From Deinococcus seoulensis (GTDB lineage: Bacteria > Deinococcota > Deinococci > Deinococcales > Deinococcaceae): a stretch of 64,000 nt of DNA. Shown one piece after another: positions 42,007 to 51,828 of this stretch (positions within the stretch are counted from its first letter, which is position 1; the number at the start of each line of letters is the position of its first letter). Position numbers and translations under genes: made by a program. The notes beneath the pieces are model-generated. The model searched no databases. It was not told the DNA's origin and saw only the letters and a list, made by a program, of their open reading frames with translations. The stretch covers positions 62,001-126,000 of the forward strand of contig NZ_BMQM01000004.1 in NCBI RefSeq assembly GCF_014648115.1, written 5' to 3'.

Positions 42007-45000
42007 TCAGGCTTCGGGCACGTCGGTCAGTACGCACACCCGGTTCCGTCCGGAACGCTTGGCGCGGTACAGCTGCTCGTCGGCCAGCGACACCAGCCGT
42101 TCGTGGTTCGGGACGCGCGGGTCGGTCGCCACACCCATCGACAGCGACACCGTCAGTGCCGGGTGAATCTGGGACCAGTCGTAGGTGTTCACCAGTTCCC
42201 GTACCCGCTCGCAGATCCGCTGCCCCTGCTCGGTGGTGGTGTTCGGGAACACGAACAGGAACTCCTCGCCCCCGTACCGGCCCACGCTGTCGCTGGGCCG
42301 CACCGCGTTCTGGAACAGCGCCGCCACGGCCCGCAGCACCTGATCCCCCACCAGATGCGAGAACTGATCGTTGATCTGCTTGAAGTGGTCGATGTCCGCC
42401 ATCGCCACGCACAGCGGCGCCTGCGTGACCCGCCCGTGCAGGAACTCGTGCTGCAACACGCCCTCCACGTGCCGCCGGTTGAACAGCCCGGTCAGGCCGT
42501 CCTCGGACAGCTGGCGTTCCAGCAGGCGCGACTGCTCCTCGAGCATGTTCACCAGTCCGCTCTTCTCGGTGTTCACGCGTTCCAGCGCCTCGTTGGCACT
42601 GGCCAGCTCGATGGTCTTCAGGCGGTAGATCTGCGCCTCGGACTTCACCCGCTCGACCTCCAGTTGCGTCATCAGGGCCCGCGTCTTGAGTGCTGCCGAC
42701 AGACTGTGAATCTCGCGTTCCACGTCATGATGCCGCCGGTACAGCTCGAACGCCTCCTGGTGTCGTCCCTCGGCCGCGCACAACTCGGACAGTTGCAGGT
42801 ACGTGTTCATCATGACGTCCCGCGCAGACAGCGCCTCGGCGCGTGCCAGCGCCTGCTGGTAGTAGTCCTGGGCGGCCCGCAGGTCACCGCTGCTCTGCAA
42901 CACCCGGCCCAGCTCGTACAGGTGCCCGGCTTCCAGCAGGGTCAGTTCGTTCTGCCGGGCCTCATCGATGGCGGCGTGCAGCATGGCGATCCCGCGTTCC
43001 GTGTCGCCCAGGCGTGCGGTGGCCTGACCTGCCGTGGCGAGGGCCGTATTCCCCACGCTGAGATTCCCGGCCTGCGCGGCGTACTCGATGGCGGCCTGCG
43101 CGGCCTGCGCGGCCACCTCCGGCTGGCCCAGGTCGAAGGCGACGGTGGCCTGCATGCTCAGCGCGAACGCCAGTCCGCTGGTGTGGTTCAGCGAGCGGTA
43201 CAGTTCCAGGCCCGCCTGCACCAGTTCCATGGATTTGTCGAGGTCGCGGTTGTGGTAGTACAGGTTCGAGAGGTTGTGCAGGGCGTGCGCTTCACGCAGG
43301 CGGTCGTGGTCCTCGCGGGCGATACGCAGGACCACCGCGAGGTGATCGGCGGCCTTCTCGTAATCCTGAAGGTTCGAGTACACGGCGGCCGTGAAGTTCG
43401 CGCAGTCGGCCTGAAGGGCGCGGTTGTCGCACAGGATGCCGATGTCCGTGCCCTGCGAGAGGTGCGTCAGGGCTTCCTCGTACTGGCCGGCCATGAAGCA
43501 GTAGAAGCCGCTGGTGCGCTGCGCGAGGCCCAGGGTCAGGTCGTCCCCGCAGCGGCGCGCGGCGTCCAGGGCGCGCCGGGCGATCACGGCGCCGCCCTTG
43601 GGGTCGCTCTGACGCATGTTCCAGGCCTGCTCGATCAGCTGCTGCGCTTCACGGGCGTGCCCGTCGCCGGGTTGCGCGCTGGGTGCGGCGTGCAGGTCCG
43701 GGTGCAGCCGGGGGGCCAGCATGGGCTTGAGTTCCGGCTGGTTGCTGCTGACCATCATGATCAGGCGTTCCACGATCTCCGGGTCGAACTGCGTGCCGCT
43801 GCCGCGCTGCATCTCGTTCAGGGCGTCCTTGACCGTCCAGGCGTCCTTGTACGGCCGTTCGGATGTCAGGGCGTCGAACACGTCCGCGACCGCCACGATC
43901 CGCCCGGAGATGGGGATGTCCGTGCCGCTGAGCTGGCGGGGGTAACCGGCGCCGTCCCAGCGCTCATGGTGCGTGCGGGCGATCTCCTCGGCCATGCGCA
44001 GCAGGCGGGACGTGCTGCCCTCCAGCACCTTCGCGCCGATGACGGTGTGCAGTTTCATGCGCTCGAATTCTTCCGGGGTGTACGGACTGGTCTTCAGCAG
44101 GATGTCGTCACTGACGCCGATCTTGCCGATGTCATGCAGGCGCGCCGCCCAGCGGATCAGGTCGACCTCCTCGGGCGGCAGGCCCATCATCTGCGCGAGC
44201 TGCCCGCTGAGTTCCCCGACGCGGCGCGTGTGCTGCCCGGTGCGGTCGTCGCGGTACTCGGCGGCCATGCCGAGCCGCGTGACGATCTCGATCTGCACGG
44301 CTTCCAGTTCGGCGGTGCGGACCCGCACGGTCTCCTCGGCCTGCAGGCGGGCGTGCTGCGCCGCCTCGTTCAGTTGCCGGTACACGTCGGCGTCGTGCCG
44401 GGCGCGTTCCGCCTCGAACTGACTGCGCAGCGACTGCACCTGCCGCTCGCTGTCCTCGGTGAACAGTTGCCGTTCCAGTTCCCGCAGCGCCCGCAGGAAC
44501 GGGTACGCGTCGGCGGGACGGTCCTGCTGCTCCAGACCGTGAACGAGGGTGGTCAGGATCGTCAGGGCCGAGGCATTCAGGTCGTACTGCCGCGCCTGTT
44601 GCAGCGCGCCGGTCAGCTGGGCCAGGGCCGCCTGGACGTCCTGACGGCTGAACGCGGCGCGGCCCAGGCTCAGCAGGGCGTTCACGCGGCCGTGCACGTC
44701 GCCGGTCTCCTCGGCCCAGTACAGCGACTGCTGGAACATCGCTTCGGCCTGCGCGGCGTCCCCGAGGTTCAGGTGCACCTGCCCCAGGTTGTCGAACAGG
44801 TCGATCAGGTGCGGCGTCTGGTCGTGCATGCGCGCCAGTTCGATGGCGTCCAGCAGGGTCCGGGCGGCCAGTTCGGTATTCCGCAGTTCGTTGTGCGCCA
44901 GTCCCAGGATGCCCAGCGCGGCCAGTTCCGTCTGCACGTCCCCGCAGCGGCGCGCGGTGTCCAGGCCGGGGTGCAGGAACGTCAGGGCGTGCGAGGGCTG

Positions 45001-45483
45001 CCCCATCAGCAGGAACGAGTGCGCGATGTTCACGCTGCACGCGCCGCGCAGTTCGTCCGGCAGTTCCTGGTACTGGTCGCACAGTTGCTGGCAGCCGTGC
45101 AGGGCGGCCAGCGCGTCGGCGTGCGCGCCCAGGTTCGCGTGCAGCATCCCGATGTTGTTCAGGCAGTGCGCCTGCCCGGCCCGGTCCCCACGCCGCGCCC
45201 GCAGGTCCAGTTCCCGCTGCTGGCACTCCACTGCCAGCCGCAGTTGCCCGCTGCGCTGCGCGGCGCCCGCCATCAGGGACAGGCCCTCGATCTCGGCTGC
45301 CTCGTCGGCGGCGGCGTGCGCGGCGTTCACGTAATCGGTCGCGGCGTGCAGCAGTTCGTTCAGGGCGTCCGGGCTGGACTGTTCGGCCAGCGCGGCGCAG
45401 CGTGCGGCGTGCGCGCGCAGGTCCGTCAGCGGCCCGCTGCTGACCGTCACGGCGGCCCGCACGTTATCCAGCATCTCTGTCAT
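42007..45483 (-). CDS. TPR-HD-GYP-TPR-GGDEF dual cyclic-di-GMP enzyme
   Basis: A 1158-residue cytoplasmic protein with no membrane helix. Order: TPR-like helices (about 60-380, for example [19 protein letters not shown]), a coiled-coil linker, an HD-GYP phosphodiesterase domain (HD at about 448 in [15 protein letters not shown] at about 512 in [12 protein letters not shown]), a second TPR array (about 620-960), a coiled coil and a GGDEF cyclase domain with GRYGGEEF near 1070. The inhibitory I-site RPSD sits five residues before GGEEF. Both active sites look intact, so one protein may make and break c-di-GMP. The ATG overlaps the stop of the upstream wHTH regulator (ATGA). Confidence 0.92.
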   Translation of the reverse strand: MTEMLDNVRAAVTVSSGPLTDLRAHAARCAALAEQSSPDALNELLHAATDYVNAAHAAADEAAEIEGLSLMAGAAQRSGQLRLAVECQQRELDLRARRGDRAGQAHCLNNIGMLHANLGAHADALAALHGCQQLCDQYQELPDELRGACSVNIAHSFLLMGQPSHALTFLHPGLDTARRCGDVQTELAALGILGLAHNELRNTELAARTLLDAIELARMHDQTPHLIDLFDNLGQVHLNLGDAAQAEAMFQQSLYWAEETGDVHGRVNALLSLGRAAFSRQDVQAALAQLTGALQQARQYDLNASALTILTTLVHGLEQQDRPADAYPFLRALRELERQLFTEDSERQVQSLRSQFEAERARHDADVYRQLNEAAQHARLQAEETVRVRTAELEAVQIEIVTRLGMAAEYRDDRTGQHTRRVGELSGQLAQMMGLPPEEVDLIRWAARLHDIGKIGVSDDILLKTSPYTPEEFERMKLHTVIGAKVLEGSTSRLLRMAEEIARTHHERWDGAGYPRQLSGTDIPISGRIVAVADVFDALTSERPYKDAWTVKDALNEMQRGSGTQFDPEIVERLIMMVSSNQPELKPMLAPRLHPDLHAAPSAQPGDGHAREAQQLIEQAWNMRQSDPKGGAVIARRALDAARRCGDDLTLGLAQRTSGFYCFMAGQYEEALTHLSQGTDIGILCDNRALQADCANFTAAVYSNLQDYEKAADHLAVVLRIAREDHDRLREAHALHNLSNLYYHNRDLDKSMELVQAGLELYRSLNHTSGLAFALSMQATVAFDLGQPEVAAQAAQAAIEYAAQAGNLSVGNTALATAGQATARLGDTERGIAMLHAAIDEARQNELTLLEAGHLYELGRVLQSSGDLRAAQDYYQQALARAEALSARDVMMNTYLQLSELCAAEGRHQEAFELYRRHHDVEREIHSLSAALKTRALMTQLEVERVKSEAQIYRLKTIELASANEALERVNTEKSGLVNMLEEQSRLLERQLSEDGLTGLFNRRHVEGVLQHEFLHGRVTQAPLCVAMADIDHFKQINDQFSHLVGDQVLRAVAALFQNAVRPSDSVGRYGGEEFLFVFPNTTTEQGQRICERVRELVNTYDWSQIHPALTVSLSMGVATDPRVPNHERLVSLADEQLYRAKRSGRNRVCVLTDVPEA

Positions 45484-47267
45484 TCACCGTCCCCGTCGTT
45501 CAGACCAGGGTTCAGGGGCGGCCGGACCGTCGCGGGGGTCGGCCCGCGCGGCTGCTCTGGCGGCTGCTCCGGCCACTGGGCGGGACTCAGGCGGTCCAGC
45601 GCCAGCCGGAACAGGTCGGAGGTACCCGCAGCGTCCTCCGGACACACCACCAGCGAGGTATGCAGGTCCAGCGGCACGGGCGCGCCCCGCCGCAGGTGCG
45701 ACAGCGCCCCGCCCAGCCGCTCCTGCCAGCCACGGACGGCCGGGTCGCCCGCCGCTTCCGGCGCCGCCTCCTGCGACGGGAAGCGCAGCAGCAACGCGAA
45801 CGTCGCGCCGTTCAGGCGGTAGGCGCGGTCCTCGGCGCGCGTCACGGCCCGCAGGGTCCGCGCCAGCCGCGAGATCAGGTCGTTCCCGCCGGCGTACCCG
45901 GCCGTGGCGTTCAGGTACCGGATGTTCCCCAGGTCCACCAGCGTCACCGCGAACCGCGCGCCGTGCCGCGCCGCGAACGCCACCTCGGCGTGCAGGTCCG
46001 CCAGGAACGCCTGACGGTTCCCGAGGCCGGTGTACTCGTCCGTCAGGGCCGAGCGTTCCAGGGCGCGCAGCAGCGTCGCCTGAGACAGGGCCAGGGCCAC
46101 GCAGCGCGCCGCGGCCGGCAGCAGCGCGCTGGCCTCCTGCCCCGTGACCGGAGGTGCGGGCGCGTCCGTGACCGAGAACGGCAGCAGCCGCAGCGTCTGC
46201 TCACCGATCTCGACGCTCAGCACGCCAGGTGTATCGGGACCGGGCACGTCAGGGGTGAACCGGTCGGGGTCGGGCATGCCCAGCGGCAGGCCCGTGCGGT
46301 GCACGGCCACACCGGGCGGCCCGCCAGCATGCGGGAACCACGCGGCGCAGGCGTCCGTGCCTGCCAGTTCCGCCAGGACCGGCAGGCTCACGTTCAGGAT
46401 GTCCGGCACGCCGCGCGCCCCTTCCAGCAGGTGCGTCAGAGACAGCAGGGCCGCGCTGTCCTGCCTGGACCGCAGCGCCCGGTCCTCCAGCACCTGCACC
46501 TGCTCCCGCAGGCGCTGATACGCCCGCCGTTCCGCCTGCAGGTCCAGCGCCCGCAGCAGCGAACCGCCCACCAGGCGCGCCGCACCCCGCAGGTACGCCC
46601 GCGTTCCGGCATCCCACTCGGCGCCGGGCAGCCCCGTGAACGCCACCGTCACGCCCGGCTGGGCAGGCAGCGGCACGTGCAACGTGGGGCCGTCCCGGCC
46701 GTCCACGGTCCCGGCGGCGGCCAGCACCTCCGGCACGGGCGGCGTGACGTTCAGCAGCGCCGCGCGGCTCAGGTTCGGCACGCGGCCCATGTTGTCCAGC
46801 AGGACCTGCAAGATCGCGCCCGGACTGGCCTCCGAGCCGTACGCACTGACGAGTGACAGGAGTTCCTGCGCCTCGACCGGCAACTGCGACAGGTGCGGCC
46901 ACGCCCGGCGGCCACCGCCCACACCGGGCGCGCAGCGGTACCCGGCGCCGCGCACCGTCTCGATGAGCGGCGCGTCACCTCCCGCGCCCTCCAGCTTGCG
47001 GCGGATGCGATTCACGTACGCATCGACCACCCGCTCGTCACCGCTGAACTCCAGGCCCCACACCCGCTCCAGGATTTCCGCGCGGGTGTACAGGCGACCC
47101 GGATTGACGCGCAGCAGGTCAAATACCGCCTGCTCACGCGCCGTCAACGAACCGGTCTCGGCGGCCCCCGCGCCCGCCGGAATGCCGGGCGGCGCGGGCA
47201 CGGGCGGCGTGGGCGTGACCGACGCGGGGCTTGCTGTCGGCTCCTCCTGCCGGACCGAGTGGTTCAT
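45480..47267 (-). CDS. Winged-helix regulator with degenerate GGDEF domain
   Basis: A 595-residue protein. Residues about 45-115 form an OmpR/PhoB-type winged helix ([43 protein letters not shown]) at the N-terminus, the reverse of normal response regulators and with no receiver domain. A GAF-like region (about 150-390) follows, then a GGDEF-fold domain (about 400-560; [19 protein letters not shown]) whose active site reads [12 protein letters not shown], so it cannot be a cyclase but could bind ligand. Coupled by ATGA to the HD-GYP/GGDEF gene. A GTG 18 nt upstream (47285) is an alternative start. Confidence 0.82.
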   Translation of the reverse strand: MNHSVRQEEPTASPASVTPTPPVPAPPGIPAGAGAAETGSLTAREQAVFDLLRVNPGRLYTRAEILERVWGLEFSGDERVVDAYVNRIRRKLEGAGGDAPLIETVRGAGYRCAPGVGGGRRAWPHLSQLPVEAQELLSLVSAYGSEASPGAILQVLLDNMGRVPNLSRAALLNVTPPVPEVLAAAGTVDGRDGPTLHVPLPAQPGVTVAFTGLPGAEWDAGTRAYLRGAARLVGGSLLRALDLQAERRAYQRLREQVQVLEDRALRSRQDSAALLSLTHLLEGARGVPDILNVSLPVLAELAGTDACAAWFPHAGGPPGVAVHRTGLPLGMPDPDRFTPDVPGPDTPGVLSVEIGEQTLRLLPFSVTDAPAPPVTGQEASALLPAAARCVALALSQATLLRALERSALTDEYTGLGNRQAFLADLHAEVAFAARHGARFAVTLVDLGNIRYLNATAGYAGGNDLISRLARTLRAVTRAEDRAYRLNGATFALLLRFPSQEAAPEAAGDPAVRGWQERLGGALSHLRRGAPVPLDLHTSLVVCPEDAAGTSDLFRLALDRLSPAQWPEQPPEQPRGPTPATVRPPLNPGLNDGDGE

Positions 47268-47440
47268 ACCGCCTGATCCTGTCACGGCCCCGCTTACAGA
47301 ACTCTCTCATGCGGAGTGAAAGTAGCAACAGGGAGTTCTGCCGGAATTCACCGCCACCCAGCCTGGATTTATCCGGGCCGCCATCACGATCTGCGCTGCC
47401 ACGCCCTTCACCGCCACGACCTGCACCGCCACGCCTCCGG

Positions 47441-48316
47441 TCAGGCAGGCGGCCGACCGGGTTCCAGAAAGTCCAGCACGGCGTCCCGCATCTGCACGCT
47501 GGTGTAATGCCCGACGCCCGCGAAGGTGCGCTCGACCAGACCCGCATCTGCACCCGCCTGCGCGAACGCCGCCCGGTACGCCGCCGCCGTGGGCGCGTGA
47601 TGCGCCGCCAGCGGGAAGGTCGGGTCCGCCTCGCCACTGGCCAGCAGCAGTGGCGTGACAGGCAACTCCGCCATGTGCGTGACCGGCCGGTAGGTGTCGA
47701 GGAAGGCCCGCAGCGCCGGGACGCGCACCTGCGGTTCATTCCACACGCCGGACGTGATCAGCGCCGCCGTCCGCGCCACCGGGAAGCCCGCGTCCGGCAG
47801 GGTGTGCCGCAGCGTCTGCGCCACGTACCCGCCCATGCTGGACCCCACCAGCCACAACGGCACACTCCGGAATGCTGACCCGAAGTCCAGCCCGAGGTCC
47901 GCGCCCGCCTGGGTGTGCAGCGCCTCCAGCAGCGCCGGAGCCTCGGCCACCGTGCGGCGCACGCTCTCCCACACGTACTCGCGGGCATTCAGGTCCGGGG
48001 GGGTGTCGCCCTGCCGCTCGCCGTGCAGCGCCGCGTCCGGCAGCAGCACCGCCGCGCCGCCCACCCCCGCACCGTCCACACCCGCACCGTCCACACCCGC
48101 ACGGCCCGCCGCCAGGGCCGCGTACACGCCCAGCTTGCCCTCCTTGGCCGCCCAGGCCCCGTGGTACACCACGCACAGCGCCGTGACCGGTTGCCCCTCG
48201 GGCGGCAGTTCCAGCAGGCACGGCACGCCCGCCAGCACCCGGCGCACCACCCGGTACGGCCCACCGCCCACCAGCGGGGCCGCGTGCGGGTCGGCCGGAT
48301 CGAACGCGCGGATCAC
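47441..48316 (-). CDS. Alpha/beta hydrolase
   Basis: A 291-residue alpha/beta-hydrolase-fold protein. The nucleophile elbow is LVGSSMGGYVAQTL (GxSxG) near 155; Asp in SGEADPTFPL and His in FAGVGHYTSVQ complete a likely triad. A short Gly/Val/Asp repeat (GVDGAGVDGAGVGG), encoded by three tandem 15-bp units, lies near 85. GTG start overlaps the stop of the upstream phosphatase gene (GTGA), preceded by GGAGGC. Last gene of the permease operon. Substrate unknown. Confidence 0.78.
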   Translation of the reverse strand: MIRAFDPADPHAAPLVGGGPYRVVRRVLAGVPCLLELPPEGQPVTALCVVYHGAWAAKEGKLGVYAALAAGRAGVDGAGVDGAGVGGAAVLLPDAALHGERQGDTPPDLNAREYVWESVRRTVAEAPALLEALHTQAGADLGLDFGSAFRSVPLWLVGSSMGGYVAQTLRHTLPDAGFPVARTAALITSGVWNEPQVRVPALRAFLDTYRPVTHMAELPVTPLLLASGEADPTFPLAAHHAPTAAAYRAAFAQAGADAGLVERTFAGVGHYTSVQMRDAVLDFLEPGRPPA

Positions 48317-48849
48317 GCCTCCACCCGCATGGCCTGACCGTCCGGACGTGCCGCCCACACGTCCGGGTTACGCAGCGTCGCCCAGTCCCCGAAGGTCAGG
48401 CCCAGTGCCAGCGCCAGCAGGTTCCCGTGCGTGACCACGGCCACCACGCCCGCCGGGTCGCGCGCGTCCGCCAGCGCCGCCTGAATGCGGGCGCGGGCCG
48501 CCGCGCCGGACTCGCCGCCCGGCAGGCACAGGGTGTCGTCCGCGAAACTCTCCCGCAGCCGCTCGCGCCAGTCGGCGCGGGATGCGCCGCTCAGGACCCG
48601 CTCGGTCAGGCGCTGATCCGTCGTGACGGGCAGGCCCAGCCGATCTGCCAGCGGACGCGCCGTCGCCGCCGCCCGCACCCAGGGGCTGCTGACGATCCGC
48701 GTGACACCCAGCCCGGCCAGCGAAGAAGCCAACTCCTGCGCCGCCGCCTCGCCGTCCGGGGTCAGCGGGGCGTGCGGTTCCTGCCCGGTCGCCCGCGCGT
48801 GCCGCACCAGCAGCAGCGTTCCCGGCTTCACTTCAACTCTGCCCGTCAT
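48313..48849 (-). CDS. Histidine phosphatase (phosphoglycerate mutase-like)
   Basis: A 178-residue branch 1 histidine phosphatase. The RHG-type motif is LLLVRHARATGQ (catalytic His near 17, with Ala for Gly), with VSSPWVRAAATARPL, a proton-donor Glu region and the second catalytic His in VVAVVTHGNLLALAL. Acts on phosphorylated small molecules; substrate unknown. ATG overlaps the FAD oxidoreductase stop (ATGA) with GGGAGGGAA upstream. Confidence 0.82.
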   Translation of the reverse strand: MTGRVEVKPGTLLLVRHARATGQEPHAPLTPDGEAAAQELASSLAGLGVTRIVSSPWVRAAATARPLADRLGLPVTTDQRLTERVLSGASRADWRERLRESFADDTLCLPGGESGAAARARIQAALADARDPAGVVAVVTHGNLLALALGLTFGDWATLRNPDVWAARPDGQAMRVEA

Positions 48850-50228
48850 ACGTTCCCTCCCCGCGCGCGCATCTCGGCCCGCAGGGCCTGCACGTCCACC
48901 GCCCGCACCTGCCCCGCGTGATCCCGCGCCGCCCACGCCGCCGCGATCCCGGCCGCCTCGCCCATCGTGTGGCAGTTCTGCTGCACGCGAATCGCGGACT
49001 GCGCCTCGAAGGTACTGCTCGCCGCGCGCCCCGGCACCAGCAGGTTCACCACGCCGCGCGGCACCAGCGCCCGGAACGGAATCTCGTGGTACGCGTCCGG
49101 CGCGAAGTACGGCGCGCTGCCCTCCCGCTCGTGCAGCAGCCGCGCGCCCCCCTTCACCGAGTGGATGTCCACCGGGTAGTGATTCCGGCAGATGGAATCC
49201 TCGAAGCGCGCGCAGTCCAGGATGTCCGTCACGCCCAGCGTGTACTCGCCCTCGATGCGCCGCGTCTCGCGCACACCCACCATCGGCGCGACCACCCCCA
49301 CGAACGCGTTCTCGCAGCCCGGCAGGAACCGGCGGCAGAAGTCCGTCAGACGCGTCACGGCCGCCCGCCCGTCCAGTTGCGCCTCGCTGAGCTGCCAGGG
49401 GTCCGCGCCGTCGTTCAGGTCCGCGCGGATACGCGGGCAGTTGAAACTCAACTCTCCGGGCCGCCCCGGCACGCTGAACGCCTGGAAGTAATCCCCGTCC
49501 CGCTCCAGCAGCACCCCGTCCGCCACCGCCTGCCGGAACAGGCCCTCCAGCGAACTGCGGCGGCCCCACACCATCCAGAAATGCAGGAACTCCGGCCCGT
49601 CCTGCGGTTGCCCCGCGCCGTTCAGGAAGTCACGCAGCCGCCCCGTATCCACGCCCGCCAGCGAGAACCGCAGACTCATGGCCTGATGCACCCCGTCCTC
49701 ATCACCCGCCTGGAACGGCACGCCCGCCTCCGCCGCCACGTCCGCGTCCCCGGTCGCGTCGATGAACACCCGCGCCCGCAGCGCCTGCAAGCCCCCCTTG
49801 TTGTGTACGACCAGCGCCCCGATCCTGTCCCCATCCATGACGGGCTGCACCACCTGCGTGTGAAACAGCACCTCCGCCCCCGCGTCGGCCAGCAGGTCGT
49901 CCAGCACGAACTTCAGGCCCTCCGGATTGAACCAGTTGTCGTTCCCGTGCGCGTCCACCGCGCCGTCCCCCCGCGCCCGCAGGCGGGCCTTGATCTCGTC
50001 CGTCAGGCCCAGGTTCAGGTTCTGCCCGCCCGACACGTTCCGCATCAGCGGCGTCACCCACGCGTTCGTGCCCGTGCCGCCCAGACTGCCCTGCGCCTCC
50101 ACGACCAGCACCCGCGCGCCCGACCGGGCCGCCGCGACCCCCGCGACCGCCCCGGCCGTCCCGCCCCCCGCCACGATCACGTCCCACTCGCGGCCCAGCG
50201 TCCGGTAGGGGAGGGTGCCCCCGGTCAC
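48846..50228 (-). CDS. FAD-dependent oxidoreductase (FAD_oxidored family)
   Basis: A 460-residue flavoprotein. The dinucleotide-binding motif DVIVAGGGTAGAVAGVAAARSG is at about 16-37, followed by VLVVEAQGSLGGTGTNAWVTP; RVFIDATGDADVAAEAG is the second FAD contact and GRAASSTFEAQSAIRVQ the C-terminal one. This PF12831-type family is often found next to sugar ABC transporters and is presumed to oxidise or reduce imported carbohydrates; that fits the upstream permeases. GTG start overlaps the Nudix stop (GTGA). Confidence 0.85.
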   Translation of the reverse strand: MTGGTLPYRTLGREWDVIVAGGGTAGAVAGVAAARSGARVLVVEAQGSLGGTGTNAWVTPLMRNVSGGQNLNLGLTDEIKARLRARGDGAVDAHGNDNWFNPEGLKFVLDDLLADAGAEVLFHTQVVQPVMDGDRIGALVVHNKGGLQALRARVFIDATGDADVAAEAGVPFQAGDEDGVHQAMSLRFSLAGVDTGRLRDFLNGAGQPQDGPEFLHFWMVWGRRSSLEGLFRQAVADGVLLERDGDYFQAFSVPGRPGELSFNCPRIRADLNDGADPWQLSEAQLDGRAAVTRLTDFCRRFLPGCENAFVGVVAPMVGVRETRRIEGEYTLGVTDILDCARFEDSICRNHYPVDIHSVKGGARLLHEREGSAPYFAPDAYHEIPFRALVPRGVVNLLVPGRAASSTFEAQSAIRVQQNCHTMGEAAGIAAAWAARDHAGQVRAVDVQALRAEMRARGGNV

Positions 50229-50755
50229 GCGTCCCGCCAGTCGTGCGTCAGCAGGTGCCTCAGCGCCGCCTGCGTGAGCCAGTCGAAGGTGTCCGGCGCG
50301 TCCTGAAAGCGGCGGCGGACCTCAGCCAGCGGTACCCACTCGTGACCGGCGGCCCCGTCGCCGCGCTCCGTCAGGTCGCCGCTGGCCTGCACGCGGAAGA
50401 AGAAGCCCACGCTGTCCACCGGCCCGCGCCGGGTCTGGTACACGAAAGTGGGCGTCAGGCACTCCACCTCGGCGGCCGGGGTCACGGTGACGGTGCCGCG
50501 CAGGTCCGTCAGGTAGTCGGTGACGGTCAGGCCCGTTTCCTCGCGGACCTCGCGGGCCAGGGCGTCCGTGATGCCCTCGAAGGGGTCGAGTTGCCCGCCG
50601 GGAAATTCCAGGCGTCTGGGTTGCCCGGGTTTCACGCGGCGTTGCAGCAGGACCTCTCGCCCGTGGGGGCCGCTGCGTTCGATCACGGCGCGGGCGTTCA
50701 CGTAGAAGTCCTTCCGGCGTCGTGGCCGCGTCAGCAGTCGTGGCAGCGCCAGCAT
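50225..50755 (-). CDS. Nudix hydrolase
   Basis: A 176-residue Nudix protein; the box at about 54-76 reads GGQLDPFEGITDALAREVRE then ETGL, matching Gx5Ex7REUxEExGU fully. Such enzymes hydrolyse nucleoside diphosphates linked to other moieties; Deinococcus has many. Coupled to the permease gene by ATGA and to the FAD gene by GTGA, so it is an operon member rather than an independent housekeeping gene. Substrate unknown. Confidence 0.88.
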   Translation of the reverse strand: MLALPRLLTRPRRRKDFYVNARAVIERSGPHGREVLLQRRVKPGQPRRLEFPGGQLDPFEGITDALAREVREETGLTVTDYLTDLRGTVTVTPAAEVECLTPTFVYQTRRGPVDSVGFFFRVQASGDLTERGDGAAGHEWVPLAEVRRRFQDAPDTFDWLTQAALRHLLTHDWRDA

Positions 50756-51690
50756 CAGCCTTTCACCGCACCTTCCAGGCCTTTCATGAAGTACTTCTGG
50801 CCCATCAGGAACACGATCAGGATCGGGATGATCGTGATCACGGCGCCCGCCATGACGGCGCGGCTGTTCGTGCTGAAGGTGCTGCTGAGTTCCAGCAGGC
50901 CCGCCGAGAGGGGCAGCATGTTCTTGTCGGGCAGCATGATCCGCGCCCACAGGAACGAGTTCCAGTACGCCACGAATTCCAGGATGGCGAACGCCACGAT
51001 GGTGGGGAGGGCCAGCGGCAGCATGATGCGCCGCCAGATGGTCAGTTCGCGCGCCCCGTCGATGCGGGCGGCCTCGATCAGTTCCTGCGGGACGCCCAGG
51101 TATGCCTGCCGCAGCAGGAACAGCCCGATGATGCTGGCTGCGCCCGGCAGGACCACCGCCATGTACTGACGGACCGCGTCAATGACCGGGTTGGTCTGTT
51201 GCAGCAGGCCCAGTTTGATGGTCGTGATGTAGTTGACGATCAGTCCCGCCTCGTTCGGCAGGACCATCAGGATCAGGATCGCGTAGAAGATCAGGTCCCG
51301 GCCCGGAAAGCGCATCTTGGCCAGTGGGTACGCGGCCAGGGTCGCCAGGGTGGTCGTGATGGTCACGCCCAGCACGCAGATGACCAGCGAGTTCAGGATC
51401 AGGCGCCAGAACGGCACGGTCGTCCCGCTGAACACCTCGGCGTAGTTGCGCAGGGACACACCCTTGGGCAGGATCTTCGCCTCGTAGATGTTCCCGGTCG
51501 GTTCGAACGACGTGATCAGCGTCCAGTAGAACGGGTAGAGCATGATCAGCGCGATCACGATCAGCACCGCGTACGCCAGGACGTTCTGCACGCGTTGCCG
51601 GGCCACGCGGCGCGATTTGAGCTGCGCGGCCAGCCGGGCGTGCTCCTCGGCGCTCATGGGGGCGGTCGCGGCGGGCAGGGGAGAGGTCAT
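50755..51690 (-). CDS. Sugar ABC importer permease (MalG/CUT1 type)
   Basis: A 311-residue permease with six helices; the first at about 38-58 (LAYAVLIVIALIMLYPFYWTL). EAA loop: ELIEAARIDGARELTIWRRI near 200. Conserved SFEPTGNIYEAKILPKGVSL after helix 1 is CUT1-type. The ATG lies at the very edge of a 135-bp repeat, whose end supplies GGAG 5 nt upstream as the only ribosome binding site. Partner permease is the 51829 gene across the repeat; no binding protein or ATPase gene is in the window. Confidence 0.9.
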   Translation of the reverse strand: MTSPLPAATAPMSAEEHARLAAQLKSRRVARQRVQNVLAYAVLIVIALIMLYPFYWTLITSFEPTGNIYEAKILPKGVSLRNYAEVFSGTTVPFWRLILNSLVICVLGVTITTTLATLAAYPLAKMRFPGRDLIFYAILILMVLPNEAGLIVNYITTIKLGLLQQTNPVIDAVRQYMAVVLPGAASIIGLFLLRQAYLGVPQELIEAARIDGARELTIWRRIMLPLALPTIVAFAILEFVAYWNSFLWARIMLPDKNMLPLSAGLLELSSTFSTNSRAVMAGAVITIIPILIVFLMGQKYFMKGLEGAVKG

Positions 51691-51824
51691 ACGGACTCCG
51701 ATTGAATGGACTGCAAAGGCCACTGGGTCCGAGCGGATGCGAGAAGGAGAGAAACGGGTTTCGGACGTGGAGTTGGCAACCCGGCGCCCTTCCGGGTGGA
51801 GGGCGAAACAAACGGAATCCGTAT
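51689..51824 (+). repeat. 135-bp structured repeat, complete copy inside an operon
   Basis: Exactly fills the space between two permease genes on the minus strand. Left end TCATACGGACTCCG overlaps the start codon of the downstream gene; right end CGGAATCCGTATCAGG is 4 bp from the stop of the upstream gene. Hairpin 2 arms AACCCGG and CCGGGT(G). Confidence 0.9.
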
Positions 51825-51828
51825 CAGG

